This document shows positions 27,363-39,502 of a stretch of DNA of 64,000 bases, in pieces. Origin of the DNA: Mesorhizobium loti (GTDB lineage Bacteria; Pseudomonadota; Alphaproteobacteria; Rhizobiales; Rhizobiaceae). The stretch lies in NCBI RefSeq assembly GCF_002858745.1, contig NZ_PJRO01000005.1, positions 378,865 through 442,864 of the forward strand, read 5' to 3'. The notes under the pieces are model-generated. The model made no database searches. It was given only the letters and a program-made list of their open reading frames with translations, and was not told where the DNA came from. The translations under genes and the position numbers were made by a program. The first letter of the stretch is position 1. Each line of letters starts with the position of its first letter.

Positions 27363-28808
27363 ATGTGCGACCCACATCATCCGGCCGCCGGGCGGCCGGC
27401 CAGTCCGCCCGATCCGAGGCGCTGGCAGGCGCTGGCCCTGCTCTGCGCCACCTATTTCATGGTCTGCCTCGACGGGCAGATCGTCATCCTGGCACTGCCG
27501 TCGATCGAACGGCAACTGGGCTTCACCGTTGCCGGCGTGCAATGGGTGATGAGCGCCTACATGCTGACGGTGGGCGGCTTGCTTCTGCTTGGCGGTCGCA
27601 TGGCGGATCTGCTCGGCCGGCGGCGAATGTTCGTCGCCGGTACGGCACTGTTCCTCGCGGCCTCGCTGCTCTGCGGCTTCGCCGGCACGCCTGGGTTTCT
27701 GGTCTCGATGCGTATCCTCCAGGGCATCGCCGCGGCGATCATGACGCCGACGGCTTTGTCGATCCTGATGACCACTTTCGAGGAGGGGCGCGAGCGCAAC
27801 AAGACACTCGGTTTCTGGTCCGCCATGGGCGCGGGTGGCGCCACGGCAGCCCTTGTCGTTGGCGGCCCGCTCAATGACTGGCTGGGCTGGCCATGGGTCT
27901 TCTTCATCAACGTTCCCGTCTGCCTCGCTTTGCTGGCGTTGAGCCCCTATCTGCTGAAGGAGAGCCGCGATACCTCACGCGGCAAAGGGTTCGACGTCGC
28001 CGGTGCGATCACCGTCACCGTCGGCCTGATGGCGTTTGTCTATGCCATCGTCGAAGTGCCGCAGCTGGGCTGGACCCATTCGCGCACCCTCATCGCCTTC
28101 GGTGTCGCGGCTGTGCTGCTTCTGCTGTTCGTGCTGATCGAGGCGCGTTCGGCCTCGCCGCTGGTGCCGCTGCGCATCTTTCGTTCGGTGCGTCTGGTCT
28201 GCGACAATCTGGTGGTGCTGCTCGCCGGCATGATCGTCTTCGGCATGATCCTGGTGCTGTCGCTCTATCTGCAGAAAGTGCTGGGGTATTCGGCGTTTGA
28301 GGTCGGCGTCAGCACGATGATCTATGCCGCCGCCTCGATCGTGATGTCCTACGCCTCGGGACCGGTCGCCAGCCGCATCGGCGCTCGCACGCTGGCTGTC
28401 ATTGCCATGGCTTTGATGGCAGCGGGCTGCCTGCTGCTTGCAACGGCGGGCGGTAATTACTGGACCGACATCCTGCCCGGGCTCGTCATCTTCGGCCCCG
28501 GCATCGGAGCTGCGGTCGTCTCCGGCTCCATCGCCGCTCTGTCCGATGTCGCCGAGAGCGATTCCGGCCTGGCTTCGGGCATCAACAGCGCGGCCTTCCA
28601 GCTTGGCGGTGCATTGGGCGTCGCGGTCGTGGCGACCGTCGCCTTGTCCTGGAGTGGTGGGTCGGACGCAATCGCCGACCTGACCACGGGATACCAGGCC
28701 GGTTTCCTGGCCTGCGCGGTCCTTGCGGGGATCGGTCTGCTTGTAGCGCTGTTCTTGCCTGGCAAGGCAGCGGCCGGCGCTGCCACTTCAGTCGTCCAGC
28801 ACGGCTGA
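27363..28808 (+). CDS. MFS exporter, DHA2 (EmrB/QacA) family
   Basis: A 481-aa membrane protein with about 14 hydrophobic segments. Motif A is seen as GGRMADLLGRRRMF, the family motif near TM1 as MVCLDGQIVILALPSI, and motif C-like GPLNDWLGWPWVFFIN. Such proton antiporters export drugs or natural products. ATG 27363 has GAGGAG before it; the upstream open frame to 27282 covers the palindromic operator and is rejected. It lies downstream of the HxlR gene on the same strand but is separated by a repeat and its own operator. Confidence 0.9.
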   Translation: MCDPHHPAAGRPASPPDPRRWQALALLCATYFMVCLDGQIVILALPSIERQLGFTVAGVQWVMSAYMLTVGGLLLLGGRMADLLGRRRMFVAGTALFLAASLLCGFAGTPGFLVSMRILQGIAAAIMTPTALSILMTTFEEGRERNKTLGFWSAMGAGGATAALVVGGPLNDWLGWPWVFFINVPVCLALLALSPYLLKESRDTSRGKGFDVAGAITVTVGLMAFVYAIVEVPQLGWTHSRTLIAFGVAAVLLLLFVLIEARSASPLVPLRIFRSVRLVCDNLVVLLAGMIVFGMILVLSLYLQKVLGYSAFEVGVSTMIYAAASIVMSYASGPVASRIGARTLAVIAMALMAAGCLLLATAGGNYWTDILPGLVIFGPGIGAAVVSGSIAALSDVAESDSGLASGINSAAFQLGGALGVAVVATVALSWSGGSDAIADLTTGYQAGFLACAVLAGIGLLVALFLPGKAAAGAATSVVQHG

Positions 28809-28851
28809 CATATTCCAGGAAAGCGTGCAGCGGGTTTCGATGAAACCCGCT

Positions 28852-29511
28852 CTATTCGCTCGCTGAGCCGGAATGCCAGATTGGTGCGAAGCCAGCGGCG
28901 AGCACGGCAACCGTCGTTGCAGGGGTGATCAGCGCAAGCGATCCGCCGCCTTTCGTCGCCGTCTCGAGAGTGATCGGCTTTGCGTACCCGGCAAAGCTCC
29001 AGCGCAGCAATTCGCCACCACGCGCGGCGAAAGGAACGCCGCCGATGGCGACCATCGCACCATCGGGCAAGTGCGCGATCTCTTCCCCCTGAATTGGTGG
29101 CAGAGGTTTGCGGGCGGAAGCGAACCGTTCCTTGTGCAGCCGCGCGTCCAGCTGTGGCGCGCGCGGCTCGGCGATGCCGAAGGCCTTGCCGAAACAGCCG
29201 AGGAATTCGCTCGCCCGCGCCCGCTGGCAGAAGAAGCAGGGCCGGTGTCCGGCGGCCAGCGCGGTCGGTTCGTCGAGGAAGAACAGCTCGGTCCAGCCGG
29301 GTTTTCCGCCCGGCCTGTTGCGCCCCATCGGTTCGCGTTTGCGGCCCTGGTAGTCGCAGCCGCAGATGATCCAGGCCGGCAGCGCCCAGCGTTTCTTCAG
29401 CAGCGTTTTGGTTTCCGGGTTGTGGATGATGCCGCGATTGCCCGTGAACAGCCCGCGTTCGGGCACGGCGTGGATGGCACCATATGGATCGACCCGGTTT
29501 TGCAGTGGCAT
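28852..29511 (-). CDS. Conserved hypothetical protein with a CxxC motif
   Basis: A 219-aa soluble-looking protein of no family I can name. It begins MPLQNRVDPYGAIHAVPERG, has GNRGIIHNPETKTLLKKRW, and a central HRPCFFCQRARASEFL with a CxxC that could bind metal; the C-terminal part is hydrophobic-patterned but not clearly membrane. I recall similar unnamed proteins starting MPLQNRV in other bacteria, so it appears conserved. Upstream in-frame starts exist to 29574. It is divergent from the amidotransferase gene. Confidence 0.65.
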   Translation of the reverse strand: MPLQNRVDPYGAIHAVPERGLFTGNRGIIHNPETKTLLKKRWALPAWIICGCDYQGRKREPMGRNRPGGKPGWTELFFLDEPTALAAGHRPCFFCQRARASEFLGCFGKAFGIAEPRAPQLDARLHKERFASARKPLPPIQGEEIAHLPDGAMVAIGGVPFAARGGELLRWSFAGYAKPITLETATKGGGSLALITPATTVAVLAAGFAPIWHSGSASE

Positions 29512-29602
29512 AGGCTTTTCCCGTTGCTGTCCGGCACCGGCGCTTGGCCGCTGCTTCGTTGCCATGATACGCAAACAAAGCGCAATTCATGTCAGGATGG
29601 TC

Positions 29603-30301
29603 ATGCGGGTTCTTGTCGTCGAGAATTATCAGGGCACCGACCTCGGCAATGTCGGGGCGGCACTCACTGAAGCCAATGCGGAACTCGATGTCCGCCGGGC
29701 CTATCTCGGTGACCAACTGCCGAAGGACGCCAGCGAGCATGACGCGCTGGTGATGTTCGGCGGCGGCCAGAATGCGCTTGCCGATGACAGCCATCCCTAT
29801 TTCCCCGAATTGCTCGACCTCATCCGCGACTTCGCGCACAAGGACCGCGCGGTGCTCGGCATCTGCCTCGGCAGCCAGTTGCTGGCGCGCGCCTTCGGCG
29901 GCATCAACCAGGTCGGCGGCGCCTCCGAATTCGGCTGGCACGGCGTGACCCTGACCGACGAGGCGAAGGCCGACGCCGTTCTCGGCGCCATGCCGGTGGC
30001 GTTCCCGATCTTCCAGTGGCACGACGACACCTTCACCCTGCCGCCGGGCGCGGTGCGGCTGGCTTCGAGCGCGGTGGCCGAAAACCAGGCTTTCCGTCTC
30101 GGCCGCGCCGTCTATGCTTTCCAGTTCCATTTCGAGGCCGACACCCCGGTGGTCAATTACTGGACCACGGCCTTTGCCGAAACGGTGACGGCGCGCTGGC
30201 CCGACTGGCCGGCGCGGCTTCCGGCCGAGGCCGCCCGCAACGCCGCGCTGGCCGACCAGTCTGGGCTGGCGATCGCAAGGGCTTGGGTGGCGACGATTTG
30301 A
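29603..30301 (+). CDS. Class I glutamine amidotransferase-like protein
   Basis: A 232-aa protein with the class I amidotransferase triad: nucleophile in LGICLGSQLLARAFGG, and His in AFQFHFEADTP. No synthetase domain is attached, as in the GuaA-like stand-alone family (YfeJ-type) that may hydrolyse gamma-glutamyl compounds. ATG 29603 was picked for its spacing from TCAGG. Substrate is unknown. Confidence 0.85.
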   Translation: MRVLVVENYQGTDLGNVGAALTEANAELDVRRAYLGDQLPKDASEHDALVMFGGGQNALADDSHPYFPELLDLIRDFAHKDRAVLGICLGSQLLARAFGGINQVGGASEFGWHGVTLTDEAKADAVLGAMPVAFPIFQWHDDTFTLPPGAVRLASSAVAENQAFRLGRAVYAFQFHFEADTPVVNYWTTAFAETVTARWPDWPARLPAEAARNAALADQSGLAIARAWVATI

Positions 30302-30485
30302 AATCTGCCTGGTAGAAAGCCGGTGAGATCAACTCAATTCCCGGCAGGCAGGCGATGCCTTCGCTGCCGTGTGAGCAACAAGCCCCAGGTGGCGTTTTCA
30401 TAGGCGAAGAAGCAGCACGGTGAGAGGGATGCTAATCTCGTAGCTTGCCCCTCGCTTCTGGGTTCCTGTTGCCATATTAGCGGGC

Positions 30486-30755
30486 ATGGACAACAACAAA
30501 TTCGAAATTCCCGTCACCATCAGGGCTGACGAGACGGGCGCTCTGCTGACCCTAAGGAACGCGCGGGACGGGATCGACTTTCTGATGAACCGATGGCAGG
30601 GCAAGAGGACCGAAAAGCATCGCGCCGCGCTTCAGGCCTGTTCGGATGTCATCGATGGGAACAAGCCAGCCATTGGCGCGCGTCGCGCATTGGTCGCCGC
30701 AGCCCGGGAGGCCGGCGTGTTCGTGGACGAGAAGGCCCTTGCGGGCAAGATCTAG
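30486..30755 (+). CDS. DUF982 family small protein
   Basis: An 89-aa protein matching DUF982: FEIPVTIRADETGALLTLRN, a Trp in LMNRWQG, AALQACSDVIDG and ARRALVAAAREAGVFV. The family is small, soluble and largely limited to Rhizobiales; function unknown. Its stop codon overlaps that of the convergent small gene at 30752-30904. Confidence 0.85.
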   Translation: MDNNKFEIPVTIRADETGALLTLRNARDGIDFLMNRWQGKRTEKHRAALQACSDVIDGNKPAIGARRALVAAAREAGVFVDEKALAGKI

Positions 30756-30904
30756 TCCGAGGTTTGTTCTTTCGCCTTGCGCTCTGCTTCCGTTGAGCCC
30801 TGCTGCTTTGCAGCAGCCTTAGCCGCCAGTTTCTCGGCCTTCTTGGCGGCCTTGGCGCGGTCTCGATCCTGGCGTTCTTGATTGTAGTTCGGAGGTCTAG
30901 GCAT
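30752..30904 (-). CDS. Small Lys/Ala-rich protein
   Basis: Encodes 50 aa: MPRPPNYNQERQDRDRAKAA..., then Lys/Ala-rich helix KKAEKLAAKAAAKQQG and an acidic-polar end EQTSD. Ribosome site AAAGGA lies a few bases before the ATG. The charge pattern and clean codon usage suggest a true small protein; I recall similar MPRPPNYNQER proteins in related genomes. Its stop overlaps that of the DUF982 gene on the other strand. Function unknown, perhaps nucleic-acid binding. Confidence 0.7.
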   Translation of the reverse strand: MPRPPNYNQERQDRDRAKAAKKAEKLAAKAAAKQQGSTEAERKAKEQTSD

Positions 30905-30956
30905 TCTTGTCCTTTCGTGACTGGTGTCTGCCTAGTGCGATATTGTGAATGGCGCA

Positions 30957-31277
30957 ATGTCCAGACATACATTTGGTAATCGAGCAGAACCGAGGTTAAG
31001 CGCCAACGCGAGGCCAGGAAACGTCAGAAAAAAGCGACATAAGTGCCGGAGCACCATCACGGCGCATCTTCATGCGGCCACAACGGGTGATCCACGAGTG
31101 GCCGTCTCCGCCATCTCTGAAGCGAACAAGATGCAGGGCAGCTATCCGCCGTCGCAACATCGACTATCTGGCCTCAATGGCGGGCCAATTCCAACTGTGG
31201 ATCTGACCAAAGCGACCGATGAAGACCTCGAACGCCTCGAAGCTCTCTTCGGTCCACTTGCCGGTGCTGCTGCCTAG
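30957..31277 (+). CDS. Hypothetical protein, doubtful
   Basis: Open frame of 106 codons from ATG 30957. Only the last 30 residues (TVDLTKATDEDLERLEALFG) look like protein; the first part is basic and low in hydrophobic patterning, so this may be a remnant of a longer or older gene. No clear ribosome site. Nothing else is recognised in the 30905-31349 gap. Confidence 0.3.
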   Translation: MSRHTFGNRAEPRLSANARPGNVRKKRHKCRSTITAHLHAATTGDPRVAVSAISEANKMQGSYPPSQHRLSGLNGGPIPTVDLTKATDEDLERLEALFGPLAGAAA

Positions 31278-31349
31278 CAAGTGTGCCGCAGCCGCTCGGG
31301 ACTTCCACAGCCCGCTGGCGCAGCTGCTAAGCGTCTGCGTTCCGCGTGG

Positions 31350-32456
31350 CTACGGCACCGCCGTTATCAGCAGGAAAATCACAAAAATCCCGAGATGCAC
31401 TGTACCTTGCAGCACGGTGGTGCGTCCGGTTCCGAGCGTGATCGTGCTGACGAACAGCGTCAAAAGCAGCAGCACCATGGTTGCCGGGCTGAGGCCAAGG
31501 ACCAGGCGATGGTCTGTCAAAACGGCGACGGCGGCGACGACCGGGATGGTCATGCCGATGCTGGCAAGTGCTGACCCAAGCACCAGGTTCACGCTGTTCT
31601 GCAGGCGGTTCAAAAGGGCGGCGCGAACCGAAGCGATGCCTTCGGGCAACAGCACCAGCGTTGCGATGACGACACCGACGACGGCCTGAGGCAGGCCGGC
31701 CGCGGCGACAAGGGTCTCCAGCGGATGCGACAGCACCTTCGCCAGCAGGATGACGACAAGCAGCGAGACCGGAAGCATCACCGCGCTCACCAATGTCACC
31801 CTGGATGTGGGCGGTTCGAGAGCGGCCTCGTCGGGATTCTGTCCGACGACTGGCATGTCCATGAAATAGTCGCGATGCTTGATCGTCTGGATGAACACGA
31901 AGACCGCGTAGAGAACCAGCAGGACCGCGCCGACGACCAGCAGCTGGATCGACGAGAACTGCTGCGGTCCGCCCGCGGAGACGAAGTTCGGCAGCACCAG
32001 CACGACGATCGCCAGTGTTCCAAGCACCGCGAGCGAGGCGGACGCCGCGTTGAGCTGGAATGTCTGCTCGTGGTGCCGCCGGCCGCCGAACACCAGGCAA
32101 AGCCCGATCACGCAGTTCAGCACGATCATCAGCGCGGAAAAGACCGTGTCGCGAGCAACCGTATCGCCACCTTCCGAGCCGGCAAGCATGATGGAGACGA
32201 TCAATCCGACTTCGAGGATCGTCACGGCAGCCGCAAGGATGATCGATCCCATCGGTTCGCCGACCCTGAGCGCCAGGATCTCCGCATGGTGCACGGACGC
32301 GAACACCGATGCGCCAAGCGCGATCGAGGCTAGGATGATCACCGGCGTCGAATCGTCTGAAACCAGCCCTGCAAATTTCAGCGTAACCAGCACGAGCGCT
32401 GCCACCGGCGCGGCCCAGGTCCAGAGCGGTACTGTCGTGTGGTGATCGTGAGCCAT
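31350..32456 (-). CDS. chaA: Calcium/cation:proton antiporter ChaA
   Basis: A 368-aa inner-membrane antiporter with about 11 hydrophobic segments in two inverted repeats. The acidic ion-binding motifs of the CaCA superfamily are visible in both: HHAEILALRVGEPMGSIILA and VLLPEGIASVRAALLNRLQN. It exports calcium or sodium/potassium in exchange for protons. Single gene; 32457-32843 upstream holds its promoter. Confidence 0.92.
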   Translation of the reverse strand: MAHDHHTTVPLWTWAAPVAALVLVTLKFAGLVSDDSTPVIILASIALGASVFASVHHAEILALRVGEPMGSIILAAAVTILEVGLIVSIMLAGSEGGDTVARDTVFSALMIVLNCVIGLCLVFGGRRHHEQTFQLNAASASLAVLGTLAIVVLVLPNFVSAGGPQQFSSIQLLVVGAVLLVLYAVFVFIQTIKHRDYFMDMPVVGQNPDEAALEPPTSRVTLVSAVMLPVSLLVVILLAKVLSHPLETLVAAAGLPQAVVGVVIATLVLLPEGIASVRAALLNRLQNSVNLVLGSALASIGMTIPVVAAVAVLTDHRLVLGLSPATMVLLLLTLFVSTITLGTGRTTVLQGTVHLGIFVIFLLITAVP

Positions 32457-32843
32457 GTGTTCCTTAAGCGACGGGGATCATTGCCGGTTTGGCGGTGCTG
32501 GCCGCGAAGGTAGTGGATGTGCGCCGTCCTGTACATTCGCGGCCAGCCGATACCGGCACAAAAGCGCCGCTGGACCTTCCGCAACGTTGGCGTGGCAAAT
32601 TTGGCACGCCGGCTGGTTTCCGCTGTGGATGGCGCATTTCGGGCTTGGCCTGTGCCGGCACTATTTCCTAGAAGGCGCCGGTCGGCTTGCCGGCGGCGTT
32701 GTCCCACTGTGGCACAAGCGTCACACAAGCCGAAACAAGCATCGTCCAGACACGCAAATGTGCTGAAACCGCGCCGAGAACTGTGCGTTTCAACACATTC
32801 GTAACCGATCCTTTGCAGGACAATACAGAAGGCTCAACTTGAG
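32457..32843. other. Intergenic stretch, no gene recognised
   Basis: 387 nt between chaA (minus strand) and the small gene at 32844. Short open frames on both strands have no family resemblance. I found no convincing riboswitch or terminator. Confidence 0.5.
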
Positions 32844-32984
32844 ATGACCTCCGTGAAAGCAGCGCTTCTGTCCTTCTTCATGCTGTCCGCAATCGTTGTG
32901 TGTGGCCTCGGTATCTACGCAGCCGATGCAGCCAACAACCATGTCGCCGTCGACGGTTACGGCGTGGTCTCCGCCTCGCACTGA
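32844..32984 (+). CDS. Small single-pass membrane or secreted peptide
   Basis: Encodes 46 aa: MTSVKAALLSFFMLSAIVVC..., a hydrophobic helix (residues 6-27) ending in YAADAANNH, then a short polar tail. It looks like a signal-anchor protein. The ribosome site is weak (CTTGAG). Supported only by its amino-acid pattern; function unknown. Confidence 0.45.
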   Translation: MTSVKAALLSFFMLSAIVVCGLGIYAADAANNHVAVDGYGVVSASH

Positions 32985-33183
32985 CAAGCCTTCCAGGCGG
33001 CCGTTTCCAGGGCCGTAGATGCAGTGGGAACAGTCCCGTGCATGCGCAGTCGAGGTGCCTGGCACGCTCGAGCGTGTTAAGTAGATGATTTCAAATCATA
33101 ACTCTCGATGACAAGAAGGCTTTTCGTTGTCTTCTGTCCAAACCCCTGTTGACAAAACGCCTGCTTGAGGTTCACCCTTGAGG

Positions 33184-36225
<3,042 letters not shown>

Positions 36226-36242
<17 letters not shown>

Positions 36243-36423
36243 CGGCGAAAGCCGCGAGGTCGGCGCCGGCACGCTGGCGGCGCTGCTCGCCGAACTCGAC
36301 TACGCGGGCGGCTGGCTGGCGACGGCGCTCAACGGCGAAGTGGTGCCGGCGAGGGAACGCGAGACCTGTCGGATTGCCGATGGCGACCGCGTTGAAATCC
36401 TGTCGCCGATGAAGGGAGGGTGA
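36226..36423 (+). CDS. thiS: Sulfur carrier protein ThiS
   Basis: A 65-aa ubiquitin-like carrier: [20 protein letters not shown], ending in the required Gly-Gly (LSPMKGG) that becomes thiocarboxylated and donates sulfur to ThiG. ATG 36226 has AAGGAGC before it and lies inside the end of thiO. The thiF activating enzyme is not in the window. Confidence 0.96.
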
Positions 36424-36427
36424 CGCC

Positions 36428-37201
36428 ATGCTCGAGCTCTACGGACATCAGTTTTCATCGCGCCTGCTGCTCGGTACAGCACTTTATCCGTCGCCGGCGA
36501 TCATGGCCGATGCGGTCAAGGCGGCAAGGAACGAGATCGTGACGGTGTCGCTGCGCCGCGAGAGCGCCGGCGGCAAGACAGGTGGGCAGTTCTGGTCGCT
36601 GATCCAGTCGCTCGGCGTGCGCGTGCTGCCGAACACCGCCGGCTGCCATTCGGTGAAGGAAGCCGTCACCACCGCGCAGATGGCGCGCGAGGTCTTTGCC
36701 ACCAACTGGCTCAAGCTGGAGGTCATCGGCAATCACGACACCTTGCAGCCGGACGTGTTCGGCCTTGTCGAGGCAGCGCGCATCCTGAGCGAGGACGGCT
36801 TCGAGGTGTTTCCTTACACCACCGACGATCTGGTTGTCGCCGAGCGGTTGCTGGAGGCCGGCTGTCGGCTCTTGATGCCGTGGTGCGCGCCGATCGGCTC
36901 GGCACGCGGGCCGCAGAATGTCGATGCGCTGCGCTCGCTGCGCGGCCATTTCCCCGATGTGCCGCTGATCGTCGATGCAGGCATTGGTCGACCATCGCAT
37001 GCGGCCGAAGTCATGGAGCTCGGCTACGACGCCGTGCTGCTCAACACCGCCGTCGCCAAGGCCGGCGATCCGGTCGCCATGGCCGGCGCCTTCGCCAAGG
37101 CGATCGAGGCCGGGCGGGAGGCCTTCCTCGCCGGTCCGCTCGAACCCCGCGACATGGCCGTTCCCTCCACCCCTGTCATCGGCATGGCAGCCTTCTCATG
37201 A
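36428..37201 (+). CDS. thiG: Thiazole synthase ThiG
   Basis: TIM-barrel enzyme of 257 aa that joins deoxyxylulose phosphate, ThiS-sulfur and dehydroglycine into the thiazole phosphate. The imine-forming Lys is in WLKLEVIG; other motifs are [29 protein letters not shown] and [20 protein letters not shown]. It follows thiS by 4 nt and overlaps thiE by ATGA. Confidence 0.96.
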   Translation: MLELYGHQFSSRLLLGTALYPSPAIMADAVKAARNEIVTVSLRRESAGGKTGGQFWSLIQSLGVRVLPNTAGCHSVKEAVTTAQMAREVFATNWLKLEVIGNHDTLQPDVFGLVEAARILSEDGFEVFPYTTDDLVVAERLLEAGCRLLMPWCAPIGSARGPQNVDALRSLRGHFPDVPLIVDAGIGRPSHAAEVMELGYDAVLLNTAVAKAGDPVAMAGAFAKAIEAGREAFLAGPLEPRDMAVPSTPVIGMAAFS

Positions 37202-37803
37202 AACTCGATCCATTCTACCTCATCGTCGATTCCGCCGGCTGGATCGAGCGGCTGGTGCCGCTCGGCGTGAAGCTGGTGCAGCTGCGCGCCAAGGATATGT
37301 CGGGTGAGGCGTTGCGTGCCGAGATTCGCGCCAGCAAGGCAATCTGCGAACGCCATGGCTGCCAGCTTATCGTCAACGACCATTGGCAACTCGCCATCGA
37401 CGAGGGCTGCGACTTCGTCCATCTCGGCCAGGAGGATCTGGCCGGGGCCGATGTCGCGGCGATCCGACGAGCCCGGCTGAAGCTCGGCTTGAGCACGCAT
37501 GATCATCTCGAACTGGAAACGGCGCTGGCGGCAGAGCCCGACTATGTCGCGCTGGGGCCGGTCTATCCGACCATCCTGAAGGCCATGAAATGGGCGCCGC
37601 AAGGTCTCGACCGCATCGCTGAATGGAAACGCCGGGCGGGTGAGCTGCCGCTTGTCGCCATCGGCGGACTGACCGTCGAGCGCATCCCGGGCGTCTTCGC
37701 GCAAGGGGCCGACAGCGCCGCCGTCGTCACCGACATCACCCGCAATGCCGATCCGGAAGCGCGCACCCGCGAATGGCTGGCGGCAACCGGGCAATGGCGG
37801 TGA
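37198..37803 (+). CDS. thiE: Thiamine-phosphate synthase ThiE
   Basis: TIM-barrel enzyme (201 aa) that couples HMP-pyrophosphate and thiazole phosphate to thiamine phosphate. Motifs: [53 protein letters not shown] and VAIGGLT. ATG 37198 overlaps the thiG stop; the longer open frame from 36880 overlaps thiG and is rejected. It overlaps thiD by 10 nt. Confidence 0.95.
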   Translation: MKLDPFYLIVDSAGWIERLVPLGVKLVQLRAKDMSGEALRAEIRASKAICERHGCQLIVNDHWQLAIDEGCDFVHLGQEDLAGADVAAIRRARLKLGLSTHDHLELETALAAEPDYVALGPVYPTILKAMKWAPQGLDRIAEWKRRAGELPLVAIGGLTVERIPGVFAQGADSAAVVTDITRNADPEARTREWLAATGQWR

Positions 37804-38612
37804 CGTCCGACCGGCATGTGCTGATCGTCGCCGGATCGGACTCCAGCGGCGGCGCCGGCATCGCGCGCGATGTCGAGACGGTCGCGGCCTTCGGCCTGCG
37901 CACCTGCCTGGCGGTCACCGCCGTGACCGTGCAGACGCATGATGCAGTCGAGCGGGTAGAGCAGATGCCGGCCGATCTGATCGCCGCGCAGATGCGCGCC
38001 GCCTTTGCCGCCAACGCGATAGCCGCGGTCAAGATCGGCATGCTGGGCGATGCGGATGCCGTAACCGCGGTCGCTTCTGTTCTGGCCAGCCGCCCGCCGC
38101 TGCCGGCGGTGCTCGATCCTGTCCTAGCCTCGACATCAGGCCGCGCGCTGCTGCCGTTGGAGGCGATCGAGACCCTGAAGCGTCGCCTGATGCCGCTCTG
38201 CACGCTCGTCACGCCCAATCTGCCCGAACTGGCGCTGCTGAGTGGTAAGACGGTAGCGACGGACGAGGTTAGCATCATTGGCCAGGCGGGGTCGCTGCTC
38301 GAAAGCGGCGTGCCGGCCTTGCTGGTTAAGGGCGGTCATGGCGATGGCGATCGTTCGGTCGACCTTCTGTTGCGTGCCGGCGCGAAGCCGTCCCGTTTCA
38401 AAGCGCGGCGTCTTGATGTCCGCCTGCGCGGCACCGGCTGTATGCTCGCCAGCGCCATCGCTTCCGGGCTGGGCCTGGGAGATGATCTGCCGACCGCTGT
38501 CGGCAAGGCCAAGGATTATGTTTTCGGGAAGTTGAGCGGGGCGACGTCGCGCGACTTCCCTTCTCCCCTTGAGGGAGAAGGTGGCCGAGCCCGGCGGCAA
38601 AGCCGCCGTTGA
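37794..38612 (+). CDS. thiD: Hydroxymethylpyrimidine/phosphomethylpyrimidine kinase ThiD
   Basis: Kinase (272 aa) that makes HMP-pyrophosphate for ThiE. Ribokinase-fold motifs: LIVAGSDSSGGAGIARDVET, KIGMLGD, VLDPVLASTSG, LVTPNLPE, LLVKGGHGDGD and the ATP-site anion hole LRGTGCMLASAIASG. The natural end is near LSGA; the last ~21 residues (SRDFPSPLEGEGGRARRQSR...) are encoded by a dispersed repeat. Last gene of the thi operon. Confidence 0.94.
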   Translation: MAVTSDRHVLIVAGSDSSGGAGIARDVETVAAFGLRTCLAVTAVTVQTHDAVERVEQMPADLIAAQMRAAFAANAIAAVKIGMLGDADAVTAVASVLASRPPLPAVLDPVLASTSGRALLPLEAIETLKRRLMPLCTLVTPNLPELALLSGKTVATDEVSIIGQAGSLLESGVPALLVKGGHGDGDRSVDLLLRAGAKPSRFKARRLDVRLRGTGCMLASAIASGLGLGDDLPTAVGKAKDYVFGKLSGATSRDFPSPLEGEGGRARRQSRR

Positions 38613-38770
38613 AGGCGAGGTCGGATGAGGGGTGTTGGACGGAGTACGGATCTTAGTATTAAGTTGCTGTTATATAGATATAAATCCGCTTCGCCTCGTT
38701 TCTTCCAGCACCCCTCATCCGTCTCGGCGCTGCGCGCCGATCCACCTTCTCCCTCAAGGGTGAAGGAACC
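38560..38770. repeat. Dispersed CTTCTCCC/GGGAGAAGG inverted-repeat element
   Basis: CTTCTCCCCTTGAGGGAGAAGG with GTCGGATGAGGGGTGTTGG-type sequence on the left (38562-38640) and its inverted counterpart CACCCCTCATCCG...CACCTTCTCCCTCAAGGG on the right (38707-38765). Between the arms is an AT-rich core. The left arm provides the last codons and the stop of thiD. Partial copies occur at 14750, 19138 and 24847. No transposase frame. Confidence 0.82.
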
Positions 38771-38806
38771 GTCGCTACCCGATCACGGTGAAGGGAGCAG
38801 AAAAGG

Positions 38807-39502
38807 CTAAATCGTCTCCGTCAATATCCGCTTGTCCGCACGATCCACGACCAGCGCCGTCAGCCTGCCGCTCTGGTAGGCTGCGGTGTCGACATTGATG
38901 CGGTTGGGCATCAGCTCGGCTTCCGCCTGTGGCGTGTGCCCATGCACGATGACCTTTTCGTAGAGTCCGGGATGGTCGAGGAAGATGGCGCGGACCCAGA
39001 TCAGGTCGTCATGCGCCTGCCGGTCGAGTGCGATGCCGGGGCGAACGCCGGCATGGCAGAAGAAGAAGTCGCCGAACGAAACCGAATAGGGCAGGTCGTG
39101 CAGGAACAGTTTCTGCTCGGGCGGCACGGCGCCGACCAGATCCTTCCAGCCTTGTTCGAGCGAGGCTGGATCGGCGAAGTCGATCGCCACGCCGTAGGAC
39201 AGCGCCGTCTCGCGGCCGCCATAACGTGCGAACAACCCGTCGGCGTCCGGCATGGCCAGGAAGTCGCGGAAGCCGATATCGTGATTACCAGCCAGTGCGA
39301 TGATGCGTGGATCGCGCTGCTGCGCGGCGATCAGGAAATCGATGACGCCTTTCGAATCCCGGCCGCGGTCGACATAGTCGCCGAGATGGATGATGCGCCA
39401 GTCGACCGGCCGATCGCGCTCGATTTCGGCGGCGATGGTTTTGTGCATGCCGGAAAGCAGGTCGAGGCGGCCGTGCACGTCGCCGATGGCGTAAAGGCGC
39501 AT
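38807..39502 (-). CDS. Metallophosphoesterase, serine/threonine phosphatase-like
   Basis: A 231-aa PPP-family phosphatase. Metal-binding motifs are at the start: MRLYAIGDVHG, then IHLGDYVDRG and ALAGNHD, with later FFFCHAGVRPGI and VIVHGHTPQAE. Related proteins dephosphorylate Ser/Thr proteins or dinucleotides (PrpA/ApaH-like). ATG 39502 places the first motif at residue 6. The frame is open upstream to 39751 through a repeat, and FLDARAPDG just before the ATG looks coding, so a slightly earlier non-ATG start is possible. Confidence 0.86.
   Translation of the reverse strand: MRLYAIGDVHGRLDLLSGMHKTIAAEIERDRPVDWRIIHLGDYVDRGRDSKGVIDFLIAAQQRDPRIIALAGNHDIGFRDFLAMPDADGLFARYGGRETALSYGVAIDFADPASLEQGWKDLVGAVPPEQKLFLHDLPYSVSFGDFFFCHAGVRPGIALDRQAHDDLIWVRAIFLDHPGLYEKVIVHGHTPQAEAELMPNRINVDTAAYQSGRLTALVVDRADKRILTETI

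Noticed and set aside
33079..33100. tRNA-like fragment with ATGATTTCAAATCAT
   Set aside because: It is a 7-bp palindrome only; no acceptor, D or T arms could be drawn around it.
36880..37803. 307-aa thiE start overlapping thiG
   Set aside because: The extra N-terminal 106 residues are a frame shadow of thiG; ATG 37198 overlaps the thiG stop by 4 nt and begins the normal ThiE fold.
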